Source of the DNA: Intestinimonas massiliensis (ex Afouda et al. 2020)
GTDB lineage: Bacteria; Bacillota; Clostridia; Oscillospirales; Oscillospiraceae
Reading direction: 5' to 3'
Assembly: GCF_001244995.1 (NCBI RefSeq)
Contig: NZ_LN869529.1
Location: forward strand, 847,264-911,263
DNA: 64,000 nucleotides
Below the pieces are notes generated by a model. That model was not told where the DNA came from and searched no databases. It saw only the letters and a program-made list of their open reading frames with translations. Below, one piece after another: positions 1 to 8,976 of this stretch; the first letter of the stretch is position 1, and every line of letters begins with the position of its first letter. Position numbers and translations under genes: made by a program.

Positions 1-677
1 AGCCCCAGGCCCCCGTGGTGGACGACGAGTTTGCCAAAGACGTGTCCGAGTTCGACACGCTGGACGAGTTCAAGAAGGACCTGGGCGACAAGCTGAAGGA
101 GCGCCGTCAGACCCAGGCCGACCGCGCCTATGAGGACGCCCTTATGGATCAGGTGGTGGAGGCCCTTGAGGTAGAGCTGCCCGACGCCATGGTGGACTAC
201 CGCGCCGAGCAGATGGTGCAGGATTACGCCCAGCGCATCACCAGCCAGGGCATCCCCTTTGAAAAATATCTGGAAATGACCGGCCAGACGATGGATAGGA
301 TGAAGGAGCAGGCCAAGGAGTCCGCCATTAAGCAAATCAAGTATGAGATGGCGATGGACGCCGTGGCTGCGGCCGAGGGAATCGTCATCTCCGACGAGGA
401 GCTGGACGCTGAGTACCAGTCCCTGGCCGACCAGTACAAGATGGAGCTGGACCAGGTGAAGGCGCTGGCTTCCGCCGAGGATGTCAGGACCACGCTGTTG
501 CGCCGGAAAGCCATCGACGTGGTCAAGGACAGCGCCAAGGTCGGCAAGGCCAAGAAGCCCGCCGCAAAGAAAGCCGCCAAGGAGACCGAGGACGAGACCG
601 CCGAGGAAAAGCCGAAGAAGAAGGCTGCATCCAAGAAGAGGGCCGAGACGGAACAGGCGCCCAAGACCGAGGAATAA
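1..677 (+). CDS. tig: Trigger factor, C-terminal part (5' end outside window)
   Basis: This is the end of trigger factor, the ribosome-bound chaperone and peptidyl-prolyl isomerase that receives nascent chains. The window opens inside the gene (frame from base 3), so the ribosome-docking and isomerase domains lie upstream. The 224 residues seen are the helical chaperone domain. The last 45 or so residues form a Lys/Ala/Glu-rich tail (AKKPAAKKAAK, KKKAASKKRA) beyond the usual family end. The following clpP-clpX-lon order is the standard Firmicutes neighbourhood and supports the call. Confidence 0.93.
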   Translation, partial: PQAPVVDDEFAKDVSEFDTLDEFKKDLGDKLKERRQTQADRAYEDALMDQVVEALEVELPDAMVDYRAEQMVQDYAQRITSQGIPFEKYLEMTGQTMDRMKEQAKESAIKQIKYEMAMDAVAAAEGIVISDEELDAEYQSLADQYKMELDQVKALASAEDVRTTLLRRKAIDVVKDSAKVGKAKKPAAKKAAKETEDETAEEKPKKKAASKKRAETEQAPKTEE

Positions 678-695
678 GCAGGCATTGTTTCAGCG

Positions 696-777
696 GCGGC
701 AGTCCGGAGATGGGTATGGAGTGAAACCAGGAATAATGTTCCAGCCTCCGGGTATACTTTCTTAGCGTGACTGCCGC
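696..777 (+). promoter_or_regulatory. Long-range inverted repeat in the tig-clpP gap
   Basis: GCGGCAGTC (696-704) pairs with GACTGCCGC (769-777), and inside it CGGAG (705-709) pairs with CTCCG (746-750). The outer arm ends three bases before the clpP Shine-Dalgarno AAGGAGAG (781-788). It could be a leader structure affecting clpP translation or a processing site. There is no T-tract, so it is not an ordinary terminator. Confidence 0.4.
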
Positions 778-794
778 AAAAAGGAGAGCATATT

Positions 795-1379
795 ATGAGC
801 CTAGTACCTTATGTAGTAGAGCAGACCAACCGCGGAGAGCGGTCCTATGACATCTTCTCCCGTCTGCTCAACGACCGTATCATCTTTCTGGGTGAGGAAG
901 TGAACGATACCACCGCCAGCCTGGTGGTGGCGCAGCTCCTCTATCTGGAGGCGCAGGACCCGGACAAGGACATTCAGTTCTACATCAATAGCCCAGGCGG
1001 GTCTGTCACGGCCGGCATGGCCATTTATGATACCATGCAGTACGTGAAGTGCGACGTATCCACCATCTGCATCGGTATGGCTGCCAGCATGGGCGCTTTT
1101 CTGCTGTCCTCCGGGACCAAGGGCAAGCGCTTTGCCCTACCCAATGCCGAGATCATGATCCATCAGCCCTCCGGCGGCACCAAGGGCCAGGCCAGCGACA
1201 TCAAGATCCAGGCCGAGTGGATGCTGCGTACCCGCGAGAAGCTGAACAAGATCCTGGCGGAGAACACCGGGAAGTCTGTGGAGCAGATCGCCGTGGATAC
1301 CGAGCGCGACCACTTCATGCCCGCGGATGAGGCCTGCGCCTACGGCCTCATCGACAAAGTCATCACATATAAGCGGTAA
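795..1379 (+). CDS. clpP: ATP-dependent Clp protease proteolytic subunit
   Basis: ClpP forms the 14-subunit serine protease chamber that degrades substrates unfolded by ClpX or other Clp ATPases in the cytoplasm. The 194 residues match the family length. The catalytic Ser lies in [11 protein letters not shown] (near residue 97), the catalytic His in MIHQPSGG (near 122) and the Asp in the C-terminal third. The ATG at 795 follows AAGGAGAG at proper spacing. It sits between tig and clpX, the usual order. No CtsR-type operator was recognised upstream. Confidence 0.98.
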   Translation: MSLVPYVVEQTNRGERSYDIFSRLLNDRIIFLGEEVNDTTASLVVAQLLYLEAQDPDKDIQFYINSPGGSVTAGMAIYDTMQYVKCDVSTICIGMAASMGAFLLSSGTKGKRFALPNAEIMIHQPSGGTKGQASDIKIQAEWMLRTREKLNKILAENTGKSVEQIAVDTERDHFMPADEACAYGLIDKVITYKR

Positions 1380-1387
1380 TACGCGGT

Positions 1388-1426
1388 CAGCAGGAGTGGG
1401 GGCGTTTTGCGCTCCCGCTCCTGCTG
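1388..1426 (+). promoter_or_regulatory. Stable hairpin between clpP and clpX
   Basis: CAGCAGGAG (1388-1396) pairs with CTCCTGCTG (1418-1426), with further GC pairing inside and a TTTTG loop. No T-run follows, so it is more likely an mRNA-stability or partial attenuation element between clpP and clpX than a full terminator. Confidence 0.45.
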
Positions 1427-1469
1427 GCAGAAACGCACGGCGGCTGCCGTGGATTCAAGAGGTTGAGTT

Positions 1470-2789
1470 ATGCCTAAAAATGACGAAAAGCGTCCGGTCC
1501 GCTGTTCCTTCTGCGGAAAGCACCAGGAGCAGGTCTCCCGCATCATTGCCGGACCCGGCGCTTATATCTGCAACGAATGCGTCCAGCTCTGTATGAGCAT
1601 TTTGGACGACGCGGGGACCGCACCCGAAGAGGCGCACGTGGATATCCCCGACGTGATCCCCACGCCCCGGGAGATCCGAGACGTGCTGGACCAGTATATC
1701 ATCGGCCAGGAGGATGCCAAAGTGGCCCTCTCGGTGGCGGTATACAACCACTATAAGCGCATCTACTTCGGCGGCGGAGACGACGTGGAGCTTCAGAAGA
1801 GCAATATCCTGCTCATGGGACCCACCGGCTGCGGCAAGACCCTCTTCGCCCAGACGCTGGCCCGTATCCTGAAGGTGCCCTTTGCCATCGCCGACGCCAC
1901 CACCCTGACGGAAGCCGGCTATGTGGGCGATGACGTGGAGAACATCCTGCTGCGCCTGGTCCAGGCCGCCGATTACGATATCGAGCTGGCCCAGCGTGGC
2001 ATCATCTATGTGGATGAGATCGACAAGATCGCCCGGAAGTCGGAGAACACCTCCATTACCCGGGATGTCTCCGGCGAGGGCGTCCAGCAGGCTCTTTTGA
2101 AGATCCTGGAGGGCACCGTGGCCAACGTACCGCCTCAGGGTGGCCGGAAACACCCCCACCAGGAGTTTATCCAGATCGACACCAAAAACATCCTGTTCAT
2201 CTGCGGCGGCGCCTTCGACGGCATCGAGAAGATCATCGAGCAGCGCCTGGACAAGAAGGCCATCGGCTTCGGCGCCCAGGTGGAGAGCCGCAAGGACCGG
2301 GATGTATCCGCCATTCTCAAGCAGGTCCAGCCTCACGACCTGCTGAAGTTTGGCATCATCCCCGAGCTGGTGGGCCGCCTGCCCGTCATCACGGCGCTCC
2401 AGTCCTTGGGAAAGGAGCAACTGGTCCGCATCCTCACCGAGCCCAAAAATGCTCTGGTAAAGCAATATCAGAAGCTGCTGGCTTACGACAACGTGGAATT
2501 GGATTTCCAGCCGGAGGCGCTGGAGGCGGCAGCCGAGAAGGCTATCCAGCGCGGCATCGGGGCCCGCGGACTCCGGGCGGTGCTGGAGGAGGTCATGACC
2601 CAGGTCATGTATGATGTGCCCGACCAGCCCGACATCGAAAAAGTGGTCATCACACCCGCCTGCGTCACCGAGCAGGTACGGCCGGAGCTGGTCCGGAATC
2701 CAGAACGCCCGCCCAGGCCCCGTCTGGGCGGCGCCGCGCTCCGGGCAGAGCGGGGCGGCCTGCAGCCCCGAAACAGCAACGTGTCATAA
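1470..2789 (+). CDS. clpX: ATP-dependent Clp protease ATP-binding subunit ClpX
   Basis: ClpX is the hexameric AAA+ unfoldase that recognises tagged substrates and threads them into ClpP. The 439 residues start with a C4 zinc-binding domain ([10 protein letters not shown] ... CNECVQLC, residues about 11-35). The AAA+ module carries Walker A GPTGCGKT, the pore loop GYVGDD, Walker [11 protein letters not shown] and the RKH loop GGRKHPHQ. It lies 90 bp after clpP and is probably co-transcribed with it. The Arg-rich last 40 residues are somewhat longer than in Bacillus ClpX. Confidence 0.98.
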   Translation: MPKNDEKRPVRCSFCGKHQEQVSRIIAGPGAYICNECVQLCMSILDDAGTAPEEAHVDIPDVIPTPREIRDVLDQYIIGQEDAKVALSVAVYNHYKRIYFGGGDDVELQKSNILLMGPTGCGKTLFAQTLARILKVPFAIADATTLTEAGYVGDDVENILLRLVQAADYDIELAQRGIIYVDEIDKIARKSENTSITRDVSGEGVQQALLKILEGTVANVPPQGGRKHPHQEFIQIDTKNILFICGGAFDGIEKIIEQRLDKKAIGFGAQVESRKDRDVSAILKQVQPHDLLKFGIIPELVGRLPVITALQSLGKEQLVRILTEPKNALVKQYQKLLAYDNVELDFQPEALEAAAEKAIQRGIGARGLRAVLEEVMTQVMYDVPDQPDIEKVVITPACVTEQVRPELVRNPERPPRPRLGGAALRAERGGLQPRNSNVS

Positions 2790-2795
2790 CAGCGC

Positions 2796-2826
2796 AAGGA
2801 GGGCGGGGCGGAGCTCCGTCCTCCTT
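2796..2826 (+). terminator. Possible weak terminator or attenuator between clpX and lon
   Basis: AAGGAGG (2796-2802) pairs with CCTCCTT (2820-2826), enclosing the self-complementary GGAGCTCC. Only a broken T-rich run (GTTCTATTCGTTTT) follows. It may reduce read-through from clpX into lon. Confidence 0.4.
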
Positions 2827-2865
2827 GTTCTATTCGTTTTGCAACCTGAAAGGAAGTGATTTTCC

Positions 2866-5274
2866 ATGAAGGCTGATCCCGATATCAGCACGATGCCGGT
2901 ACTGGCTCTCCGGGGGCTTACCATTTTTCCCAATATGCTGCTCCACTTTGACGTGGGCCGGGAGGCGTCGATCAAGGCCCTGGACGAGGCTATGGCCTCC
3001 GGGTCCCCGGTGTTTCTGGTGACCCAGAAGGATCTGGCGGTGGAGGAGCCCCGGCAGGAGGATCTGTTCTCCGTGGGCACCATCTCCAATGTCAAACAGA
3101 TCCTGCGTCTGCCGGGAGACAACGTGCGGGTCATGGTGGAGGGAGAGGACCGGGGCAAGCTGTTGAGCCTGATGCAGACTGCACCCTTCCTGGAGGGTCA
3201 GGTAGAGACGTTGCCCATTCCGGAGTCCGTACGCAATACCCCCAGGACCGAGGCCCTGATTCGCAGCACCTATGAGCTTTTCGAGACCTATACCGAGCTC
3301 TCGCCCCGAATGACCAGCGACGTGCTCATCCACGTACTGGCCAGCGAGGACCCGGGCTATATTGCCGACTATATCGCCCAGAATATCGCCATGCGGGCGG
3401 GGGATAAGCAGGCTATTCTGGAGGAGCTTCGTCCCTTGCGCCGCCTGGAGCGGCTATGCCACGCCCTGAAACGGGAGGTGGAGATCCTCCAGTTGGAGCA
3501 GGATATGCAGTCCAAGGTCCGGGACCAGCTTACCCGCAACCAGCGGGACTACGTTCTCCGGGAGCAGCTCAAGGCCATCCAGAGCGAACTGGGCGAGGGG
3601 GACAGCGGCGACAGTGAGCTGGGAGAGTACCGCCAGAAAATCAAAAAGGCGCGGCTCCCCCAGGAGGTGTCGGAAAAGCTCAACAAAGAGGTGGACCGCC
3701 TGGCCAAGCAGCCCTTTGGATCGGCCGAGGCCACAGTGATCCGCAACTATCTGGATATCTGTCTGGAGCTGCCCTGGAGCAAGAAGACACGGGAGCGTGT
3801 CAATGTGGAGTCCGCTCGCAGAGTACTGGACGCCGACCACTACGGCCTGACGAAGGTCAAGGAGCGCATTTTGGAATTTCTGGCCGTCAAGCAGTTGGCG
3901 CCTGACCTGAAGGGGCAGATCATCTGCCTGGTGGGCCCTCCTGGCGTGGGCAAGACCTCCATCGCCATGAGCGTGGCCCGGGCACTGAATCGGAAGCTGG
4001 CTCGGATCTCGCTGGGCGGCGTTCACGATGAAGCCGAAATTCGCGGCCACCGGAAGACTTATGTGGGCGCCATGCCTGGTCGGATCATTTCCGCCATTCG
4101 ACAGGCGGAAAGCAGTAACCCTTTACTGCTATTGGACGAGATTGACAAGCTGGCTTCCGATATCCACGGCGACCCGGCGTCGGCCCTGCTGGAGGTACTG
4201 GATGCGGAACAGAACAGCACCTTCCGGGACCACTTTTTAGAGTTGCCCTATGACCTATCCGACGTGCTCTTCATTACCACGGCCAACACCACCGAGACCA
4301 TTCCGCGGCCGCTGCTGGACCGGATGGAGGTCATTGAACTGACCAGCTATACCGATGAGGAGAAGCTGCAGATCGCCAAGCGCCACCTGCTTCCCAAGGA
4401 GATGAAGCGGCATGGCCTGAAAAAGACGCAGCTCAAGCTAACGGACGACGCTATCCGGGAAGTCATCACCGGCTATACCCGCGAGTCCGGCGTCCGTGTG
4501 TTGGAGCGTGAGCTGGCTGCCCTGAGCCGGAAGGCGGCGATGCATATTGTATCCGATTCTGTAAAGCAAATCTCCATTACAGGAGATGATTTAGAGCGGT
4601 ACCTTGGGGTGAGAAAATACCATCCGGAAAAGCTGGACAGCGGAGAGCAGGTGGGCGTCGTCAACGGACTGGCCTGGACCTCGGTGGGCGGCGAACTACT
4701 TCAAGTGGAGGTCAATGTGGTTCCGGGTTCCGGCAAGGTGGAGCTCACCGGAAACCTGGGCGACGTGATGAAGGAATCGGCTCACGCGGCGCTCTCCTAT
4801 ATCCGCAGTCGGTCCCAGCAGTTGGGGATTGCATCCGATTTTTACAAGACCAGGGATCTGCATGTCCATTTCCCGGAGGGCGCGGTCCCCAAGGACGGAC
4901 CTTCCGCCGGCATCACCATCGCGGTGGCGATGGTGTCGGCCTTGACCGGGGCCACCGTAAAGCGGGGAATCGCCATGACCGGGGAGATCACCCTGCGGGG
5001 TCGGGTGCTGCCCATCGGCGGCTTGCGGGAAAAGACCATGGCCGCACTGCGCAATGGGATGCGGACAGTGATCCTGCCCGCAGAGAATGCGCCCGACCTG
5101 GCGGAGATTGACCAGACTGTGCGCAGCGCCCTTCACTTTATTCCCGTGGAGCATGTGGACGAGGTGCTGGCAGCCGCGCTGAACTTCGACGAGTCCCAGG
5201 TCCAGCCGGACCTGTCCGGCTTTACCGGTCAGGAGGCGAGACGGGCGCAGGCCAGTCTCAATCTGAAACAGTGA
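2866..5274 (+). CDS. lon: ATP-dependent Lon protease (LonA type)
   Basis: Lon is a soluble homo-oligomeric AAA+ protease that removes misfolded and short-lived regulatory proteins. The 802 residues are of normal LonA length. The order is an N-terminal substrate-binding LON domain (about 1-200), a coiled-coil linker, an ATPase with Walker A GPPGVGKTS and Walker B LLLLDEIDKL, and a C-terminal Ser-Lys dyad protease with the nucleophile in KDGPSAGITIA. The start has AAAGGAAG upstream. ysxC follows after 13 bp, the usual lon-ysxC pairing. Confidence 0.98.
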   Translation: MKADPDISTMPVLALRGLTIFPNMLLHFDVGREASIKALDEAMASGSPVFLVTQKDLAVEEPRQEDLFSVGTISNVKQILRLPGDNVRVMVEGEDRGKLLSLMQTAPFLEGQVETLPIPESVRNTPRTEALIRSTYELFETYTELSPRMTSDVLIHVLASEDPGYIADYIAQNIAMRAGDKQAILEELRPLRRLERLCHALKREVEILQLEQDMQSKVRDQLTRNQRDYVLREQLKAIQSELGEGDSGDSELGEYRQKIKKARLPQEVSEKLNKEVDRLAKQPFGSAEATVIRNYLDICLELPWSKKTRERVNVESARRVLDADHYGLTKVKERILEFLAVKQLAPDLKGQIICLVGPPGVGKTSIAMSVARALNRKLARISLGGVHDEAEIRGHRKTYVGAMPGRIISAIRQAESSNPLLLLDEIDKLASDIHGDPASALLEVLDAEQNSTFRDHFLELPYDLSDVLFITTANTTETIPRPLLDRMEVIELTSYTDEEKLQIAKRHLLPKEMKRHGLKKTQLKLTDDAIREVITGYTRESGVRVLERELAALSRKAAMHIVSDSVKQISITGDDLERYLGVRKYHPEKLDSGEQVGVVNGLAWTSVGGELLQVEVNVVPGSGKVELTGNLGDVMKESAHAALSYIRSRSQQLGIASDFYKTRDLHVHFPEGAVPKDGPSAGITIAVAMVSALTGATVKRGIAMTGEITLRGRVLPIGGLREKTMAALRNGMRTVILPAENAPDLAEIDQTVRSALHFIPVEHVDEVLAAALNFDESQVQPDLSGFTGQEARRAQASLNLKQ

Positions 5275-5287
5275 CGGGAGAACGGAT

Positions 5288-5887
5288 ATGATCAATCTCC
5301 AAAAGGCGGAGTTCGTGCGTTCAGCGGCCAAGCGGGAGGACTTTCCCCGGGACGGTATGCCACAGGTAGTCTTTTCCGGGCGGTCCAATGTGGGAAAGTC
5401 CTCGGTCATCAACCGCCTGCTTAACCGCAAAAATTTTGCCCGAGTGGGCAATTCTCCGGGAAAGACCACCCACATCAACTATTTCAAGATCGACGGTAGG
5501 CTCTACCTGGTGGATTTGCCTGGCTATGGCTATGCCAAGGTATCCAAGGCGGAAAAAGAGCGGTGGGGCCGCCTGATTCAATCCTGGTTTGACGACCCTT
5601 CTCTGATGACCTTGGGGGTCATGATCGTGGACGCGCGGCACAAACCGACGGCGGATGACTGCACAATGGGGGCCTGGTTCAAGCAGGCGGGCAGGCCCTA
5701 TGCAGTGGTGGCCAACAAGCTGGATAAGCTGAAGAAAAGTGAGATCGAACCCAATCTCCGGCGAATCCGGGAGACCCTGGAGCTGGAGGATACCGTAAAG
5801 GTGATTCCCTTTTCGGCTGAGAAGGGAGCAGGGCGGCAGGCGCTGCTGGCCCTAATATCGGAACAAGTGGGGGAGAGTGTGCAATGA
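5288..5887 (+). CDS. ysxC: Ribosome biogenesis GTP-binding protein YsxC/YihA
   Basis: YsxC (EngB) is an essential GTPase in late assembly of the 50S subunit. The 199 residues contain G1 GRSNVGKSS (near residue 31), G3 DLPGYG and G4 NKLDK. Length and motifs are typical. It follows lon closely, and its TGA overlaps the ATG of the next gene, so the two are translationally coupled. Confidence 0.97.
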   Translation: MINLQKAEFVRSAAKREDFPRDGMPQVVFSGRSNVGKSSVINRLLNRKNFARVGNSPGKTTHINYFKIDGRLYLVDLPGYGYAKVSKAEKERWGRLIQSWFDDPSLMTLGVMIVDARHKPTADDCTMGAWFKQAGRPYAVVANKLDKLKKSEIEPNLRRIRETLELEDTVKVIPFSAEKGAGRQALLALISEQVGESVQ

Positions 5888-6639
5888 AATATGTGCGTGC
5901 AAACCGGCTGGGCCGGGTGCGCTGGGGCGTGCTGGACGGCGATGTGATACGGACACTGAAGTGGCCGCCTTATGACGGCGCGGAGTACTACGATGGGAAG
6001 GCGTGGAAGGTGGCGGACTGCCAGCTTCTGGCCCCCTGCGACCCCGGCAAGATCGTCTGCGTAGGCAAGAACTACTACGATCATGCCGTGGAGATGGGGG
6101 AGGGCATCCCAGATCGCCCCATCCTCTTCATGAAGACCCATAACTGCATCAACGATCCGGAAGGCGAAATCCACGCCCCGGATTTTGTACAGCGGCTGGA
6201 TTACGAGGGGGAATTGGCCTTCGTGGTTAAAAAGACCGCATCCAGGGTGAAGGCCGCCGAGGCGTGGGAATACATACTCGGCTTCACGATTCTCAACGAC
6301 GTTACCGCCCGGGATGTCCAGAAAGGGGACGGCCAGTGGACCCGCGGCAAGTGCATGGACGGCTTTGCGCCCGCCGGGCCGGTGCTGACCGACGAGGTAG
6401 ATCCCACCGATCTGAAACTGGAGACCCGGCTCAACGGCAAGACGGTCCAGTCCTCCCGTACCTCCCTGTTCATGACCAAGATCCCCGAGCTCATGGAGTT
6501 CATCACTGCCGGGATCACGCTGGAGCCCGGCGATGTGGTGTCCACCGGCACGCCGGCGGGAATCGGCTCCATGCAGCCCGGCGACACGGTAGAGGTAGAG
6601 ATCGAGGGGATCGGTGTCCTGCGCAACCATATCGTGTAA
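5884..6639 (+). CDS. Fumarylacetoacetate hydrolase family protein
   Basis: The protein belongs to the FAH superfamily of metal-dependent enzymes that hydrolyse or decarboxylate 2-oxo or acylpyruvate compounds; many act as oxaloacetate decarboxylases or acylpyruvases. An N-terminal accessory segment (about 1-50) precedes the FAH fold with GKNYYDHAVEMG, the metal-ligand region DYEGELAFV and TPAGIGSMQPGD near the end. At 251 residues it has the size of prokaryotic YcgM-like members. The substrate cannot be read from sequence. It overlaps ysxC by four bases and a hairpin terminator follows. Confidence 0.85.
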   Translation: MKYVRANRLGRVRWGVLDGDVIRTLKWPPYDGAEYYDGKAWKVADCQLLAPCDPGKIVCVGKNYYDHAVEMGEGIPDRPILFMKTHNCINDPEGEIHAPDFVQRLDYEGELAFVVKKTASRVKAAEAWEYILGFTILNDVTARDVQKGDGQWTRGKCMDGFAPAGPVLTDEVDPTDLKLETRLNGKTVQSSRTSLFMTKIPELMEFITAGITLEPGDVVSTGTPAGIGSMQPGDTVEVEIEGIGVLRNHIV

Positions 6640-6647
6640 AACCGCGA

Positions 6648-6684
6648 GGTGAAGGCGCTGCGAGCGTCTTCACCTTGTGCTTTT
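6648..6684 (+). terminator. Intrinsic terminator after the FAH gene
   Basis: A 12-bp stem (6648-6659 with 6663-6674, one G-T pair, loop GCG) is followed by TTGTGCTTTT. It ends the tig-clp-lon-ysxC-FAH stretch. Confidence 0.6.
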
Positions 6685-6741
6685 CGGAATCATTTGGTAT
6701 ACTAAGCTGTCTGAATGAATCGGCAATGGGAGGCAGAGGCT

Positions 6742-7431
6742 ATGCTGCGGCGCATTCCCCTGGGGAAGATGAACAACCTGAGAGATCTGGGGGGCTACCC
6801 CGCCGGCGACGGCGTTACCGTCTGGGAGCGTTTTTTGCGGGGCGATAACCCCGCTGGCCTGTCCGAACAGGACATCCAATGGCTCCGGGAGCGGGACATC
6901 ACCACCATCGTGGACCTGCGCAGCGGGGAGGAACTGGCGCGTCAGCCGGACCAGCTCCGCAGCCAGCCCGGTTTTCTATACCACCACTGTCCGCTGGTTG
7001 GAATTGAGAAGCTGCCCAATCTGGAGGCCGACATCGGAAGGGCCTATTTTGAGGCCATGGACCGACTGACCTGCGTGGGACGGGCCATGCGTATCCTGGC
7101 GGCCGCGCCCGGCGGTGTACTCTTCCACTGCACGGCGGGCAAGGACCGCACCGGCATTCTGGCCATGCTGCTGCTCTCGCTGGCGGGCGTGGCTCGGGAG
7201 GATATCCTGGCCGACTATCAGATCTCCGAGACCTATCTGGCGGAGATCATCCAGCTCATCCAGCTCCGGGTTCCCGATCTGGCGGCCTTCGCCGGCCAGT
7301 CCAGGCGGGAGTATCTGGAGGAGTGCATGGACCTGCTGCTGGACAAGTACGGCTCTGTGCCGGACTACCTCCGGGCGGCCGGGCTGACCGATGGAGAACT
7401 GGAGACCCTGCGGCACAAGCTGCTGGCCTGA
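6742..7431 (+). CDS. Tyrosine-specific protein phosphatase (Y_phosphatase3 / IphP type)
   Basis: A 229-residue phosphatase with the CX5R signature HCTAGKDRTG, in which the Cys is the nucleophile and the Arg binds phosphate. The N-terminal NNLRDLGGYPAGDG is the typical entry motif of the IphP/LipA-like class, some of which act on phosphotyrosine or phosphoinositides. An ATG exists at 6715, but GGGAGG (6728-6733) stands 8 nt before 6742, so the latter start is preferred. No signal peptide is seen. Its target is unknown. Confidence 0.85.
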   Translation: MLRRIPLGKMNNLRDLGGYPAGDGVTVWERFLRGDNPAGLSEQDIQWLRERDITTIVDLRSGEELARQPDQLRSQPGFLYHHCPLVGIEKLPNLEADIGRAYFEAMDRLTCVGRAMRILAAAPGGVLFHCTAGKDRTGILAMLLLSLAGVAREDILADYQISETYLAEIIQLIQLRVPDLAAFAGQSRREYLEECMDLLLDKYGSVPDYLRAAGLTDGELETLRHKLLA

Positions 7432-7452
7432 GCAATGAAAGGGGAAGCTCCC

Positions 7453-8139
7453 TTGTATTCCTTTTCCAATTTTACACAGAATATGGATTGGAGCGGACTG
7501 ATCGACCTGCTGATGCAGGTAGCGGCAGTCCTGCTGTGCCTCACCATCCACGAGACCTGTCACGGTCTGGCCGCTTATGCGCTGGGTGACCCCACGGCCA
7601 AGCGGATGCACCGGCTGTCCCTCAATCCGCTGCGGCACATCGATCCCTTTGGCGCCCTCATGATGCTGGCGGTGGGCTTTGGATGGGCCAAACCGGTGCC
7701 GGTGGATATGCGCTATTTCAAGCACCCCAAAAGCGGCATGGCCCTGACCGCCCTGGCGGGACCGGCGTCCAATTTCCTGTTGGCCTACGCCGCCATGCTG
7801 CTGTATGCCCTGTTTTACGGACTGCTTTACGCAGGAGCGGTGTCCGGCACTGTGGCTGAGGGCCTTTTGGACTTCTGCTGGCTGCTGGCCTCTCTGAGCG
7901 TGGGCCTGGGGGTATTCAATCTCATCCCGTTTCCGCCCTTGGACGGCTCCAAGGTGCTGGAGGGAGTCCTGCCCGACCGAATCTATTACCAGATCCTGCG
8001 TTTCGAGCGCATTGGGATCGTCGTACTGATGGCGGTACTTTGGACGGGGGTGCTGGACGGTCCCCTGTACGCGGTGCGCCGCTGGATTCTGGAGCTGCTC
8101 CTCCACGGCTCGGAGTGGGTGTTCCGGCTGTTCGTCTGA
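7453..8139 (+). CDS. Site-2 protease family membrane protein (M50-like)
   Basis: A polytopic membrane metalloprotease homologue. TIHETCH gives the zinc motif HExxH (near residue 30) within a membrane segment, and NLIPFPPLDG supplies the second conserved S2P motif. About five hydrophobic segments are visible. The TTG at 7453 has GGGG 8 nt upstream and is preferred; an in-frame ATG at 7435 lacks a Shine-Dalgarno. This short ungated S2P class sits next to scpA-scpB in many Firmicutes. Substrate unknown. Confidence 0.83.
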   Translation: MYSFSNFTQNMDWSGLIDLLMQVAAVLLCLTIHETCHGLAAYALGDPTAKRMHRLSLNPLRHIDPFGALMMLAVGFGWAKPVPVDMRYFKHPKSGMALTALAGPASNFLLAYAAMLLYALFYGLLYAGAVSGTVAEGLLDFCWLLASLSVGLGVFNLIPFPPLDGSKVLEGVLPDRIYYQILRFERIGIVVLMAVLWTGVLDGPLYAVRRWILELLLHGSEWVFRLFV

Positions 8140-8159
8140 ATTGGAAAGGGGGTGGCGGC

Positions 8160-8960
8160 GTGGAGGCTCCCATCTATCATCTGGAGGGCGTGGTTAAGGC
8201 CCGTGCGGAAGAGGAACTGGGGGATTTTACCGGCCCCCTGGACCTGATCCTCCACCTGCTCTCCAAAAACAGGATGGAGATCAAGGACATCCAGATCGCG
8301 GTCATTCTGGACCAGTACATGGCCTGGATGAACCAGCGCAAGCGCCTGGATCTGGAGGTGGCCAGCGACTTTGTGTCCATGGCTGCCCAACTGGTCTTTA
8401 TCAAGTCCCGGATGCTGCTGTCCATCCACGACGAGGAGGCCCTCAGCGAGATGGAGCAGCTCATCGCTTCTCTGGAGGCGCACCAGCGCCATGAGAACTA
8501 TCTGAAGGTCAAGGTGGTAACGCGGGAGCTGTCCGATCGCTACGCCGTCGGTCGGGATTACATCACCAAGGTACCGGAGCACCTGCCGGTCAGCCGGACC
8601 TACCGCTATGTCCACAGCCGGGAGGACCTGCGGCGGGCCATGGCGGCGGTGCTGGAGCGCGCGGACAACAAGCTGCCGCCGCCTATGAGCGCCTTTGAGG
8701 GCATTGTTGGCCGGGAGCCCTATCCCGTCTCCGACAAGGCGGCGGAGCTGATCCAGCGGCTGGTGCACTTTGGCGTCACCCGGTTCCGGGCCCTGTTTCG
8801 GGGCAACCGCAGCCGGTCCGAGGTGGTGGCCACCTTCATTGCCGTGCTGGAGCTCTGCAAGGCCAAGCGCATCCGGCTGGCGGGTACCGACGCCGACTGC
8901 ACCGTCACCTGCACCGGGGAGGGAGACGACGCCCTGGAGCTCTCCACCGATGCCTACTGA
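8160..8960 (+). CDS. scpA: Segregation and condensation protein A
   Basis: ScpA is the kleisin that bridges the SMC ATPase heads and, with ScpB, forms the bacterial condensin used in chromosome segregation. The 266 residues start with the SMC-neck-binding N-terminus (DFTGPLDLILHLL) and end in a winged-helix domain. The GTG at 8160 follows GGAAAGGGGG; reading further upstream would overlap the protease gene. scpB follows directly. Confidence 0.95.
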   Translation: MEAPIYHLEGVVKARAEEELGDFTGPLDLILHLLSKNRMEIKDIQIAVILDQYMAWMNQRKRLDLEVASDFVSMAAQLVFIKSRMLLSIHDEEALSEMEQLIASLEAHQRHENYLKVKVVTRELSDRYAVGRDYITKVPEHLPVSRTYRYVHSREDLRRAMAAVLERADNKLPPPMSAFEGIVGREPYPVSDKAAELIQRLVHFGVTRFRALFRGNRSRSEVVATFIAVLELCKAKRIRLAGTDADCTVTCTGEGDDALELSTDAY

Positions 8961-8976
8961 TAGGGGTGGTACTGCA

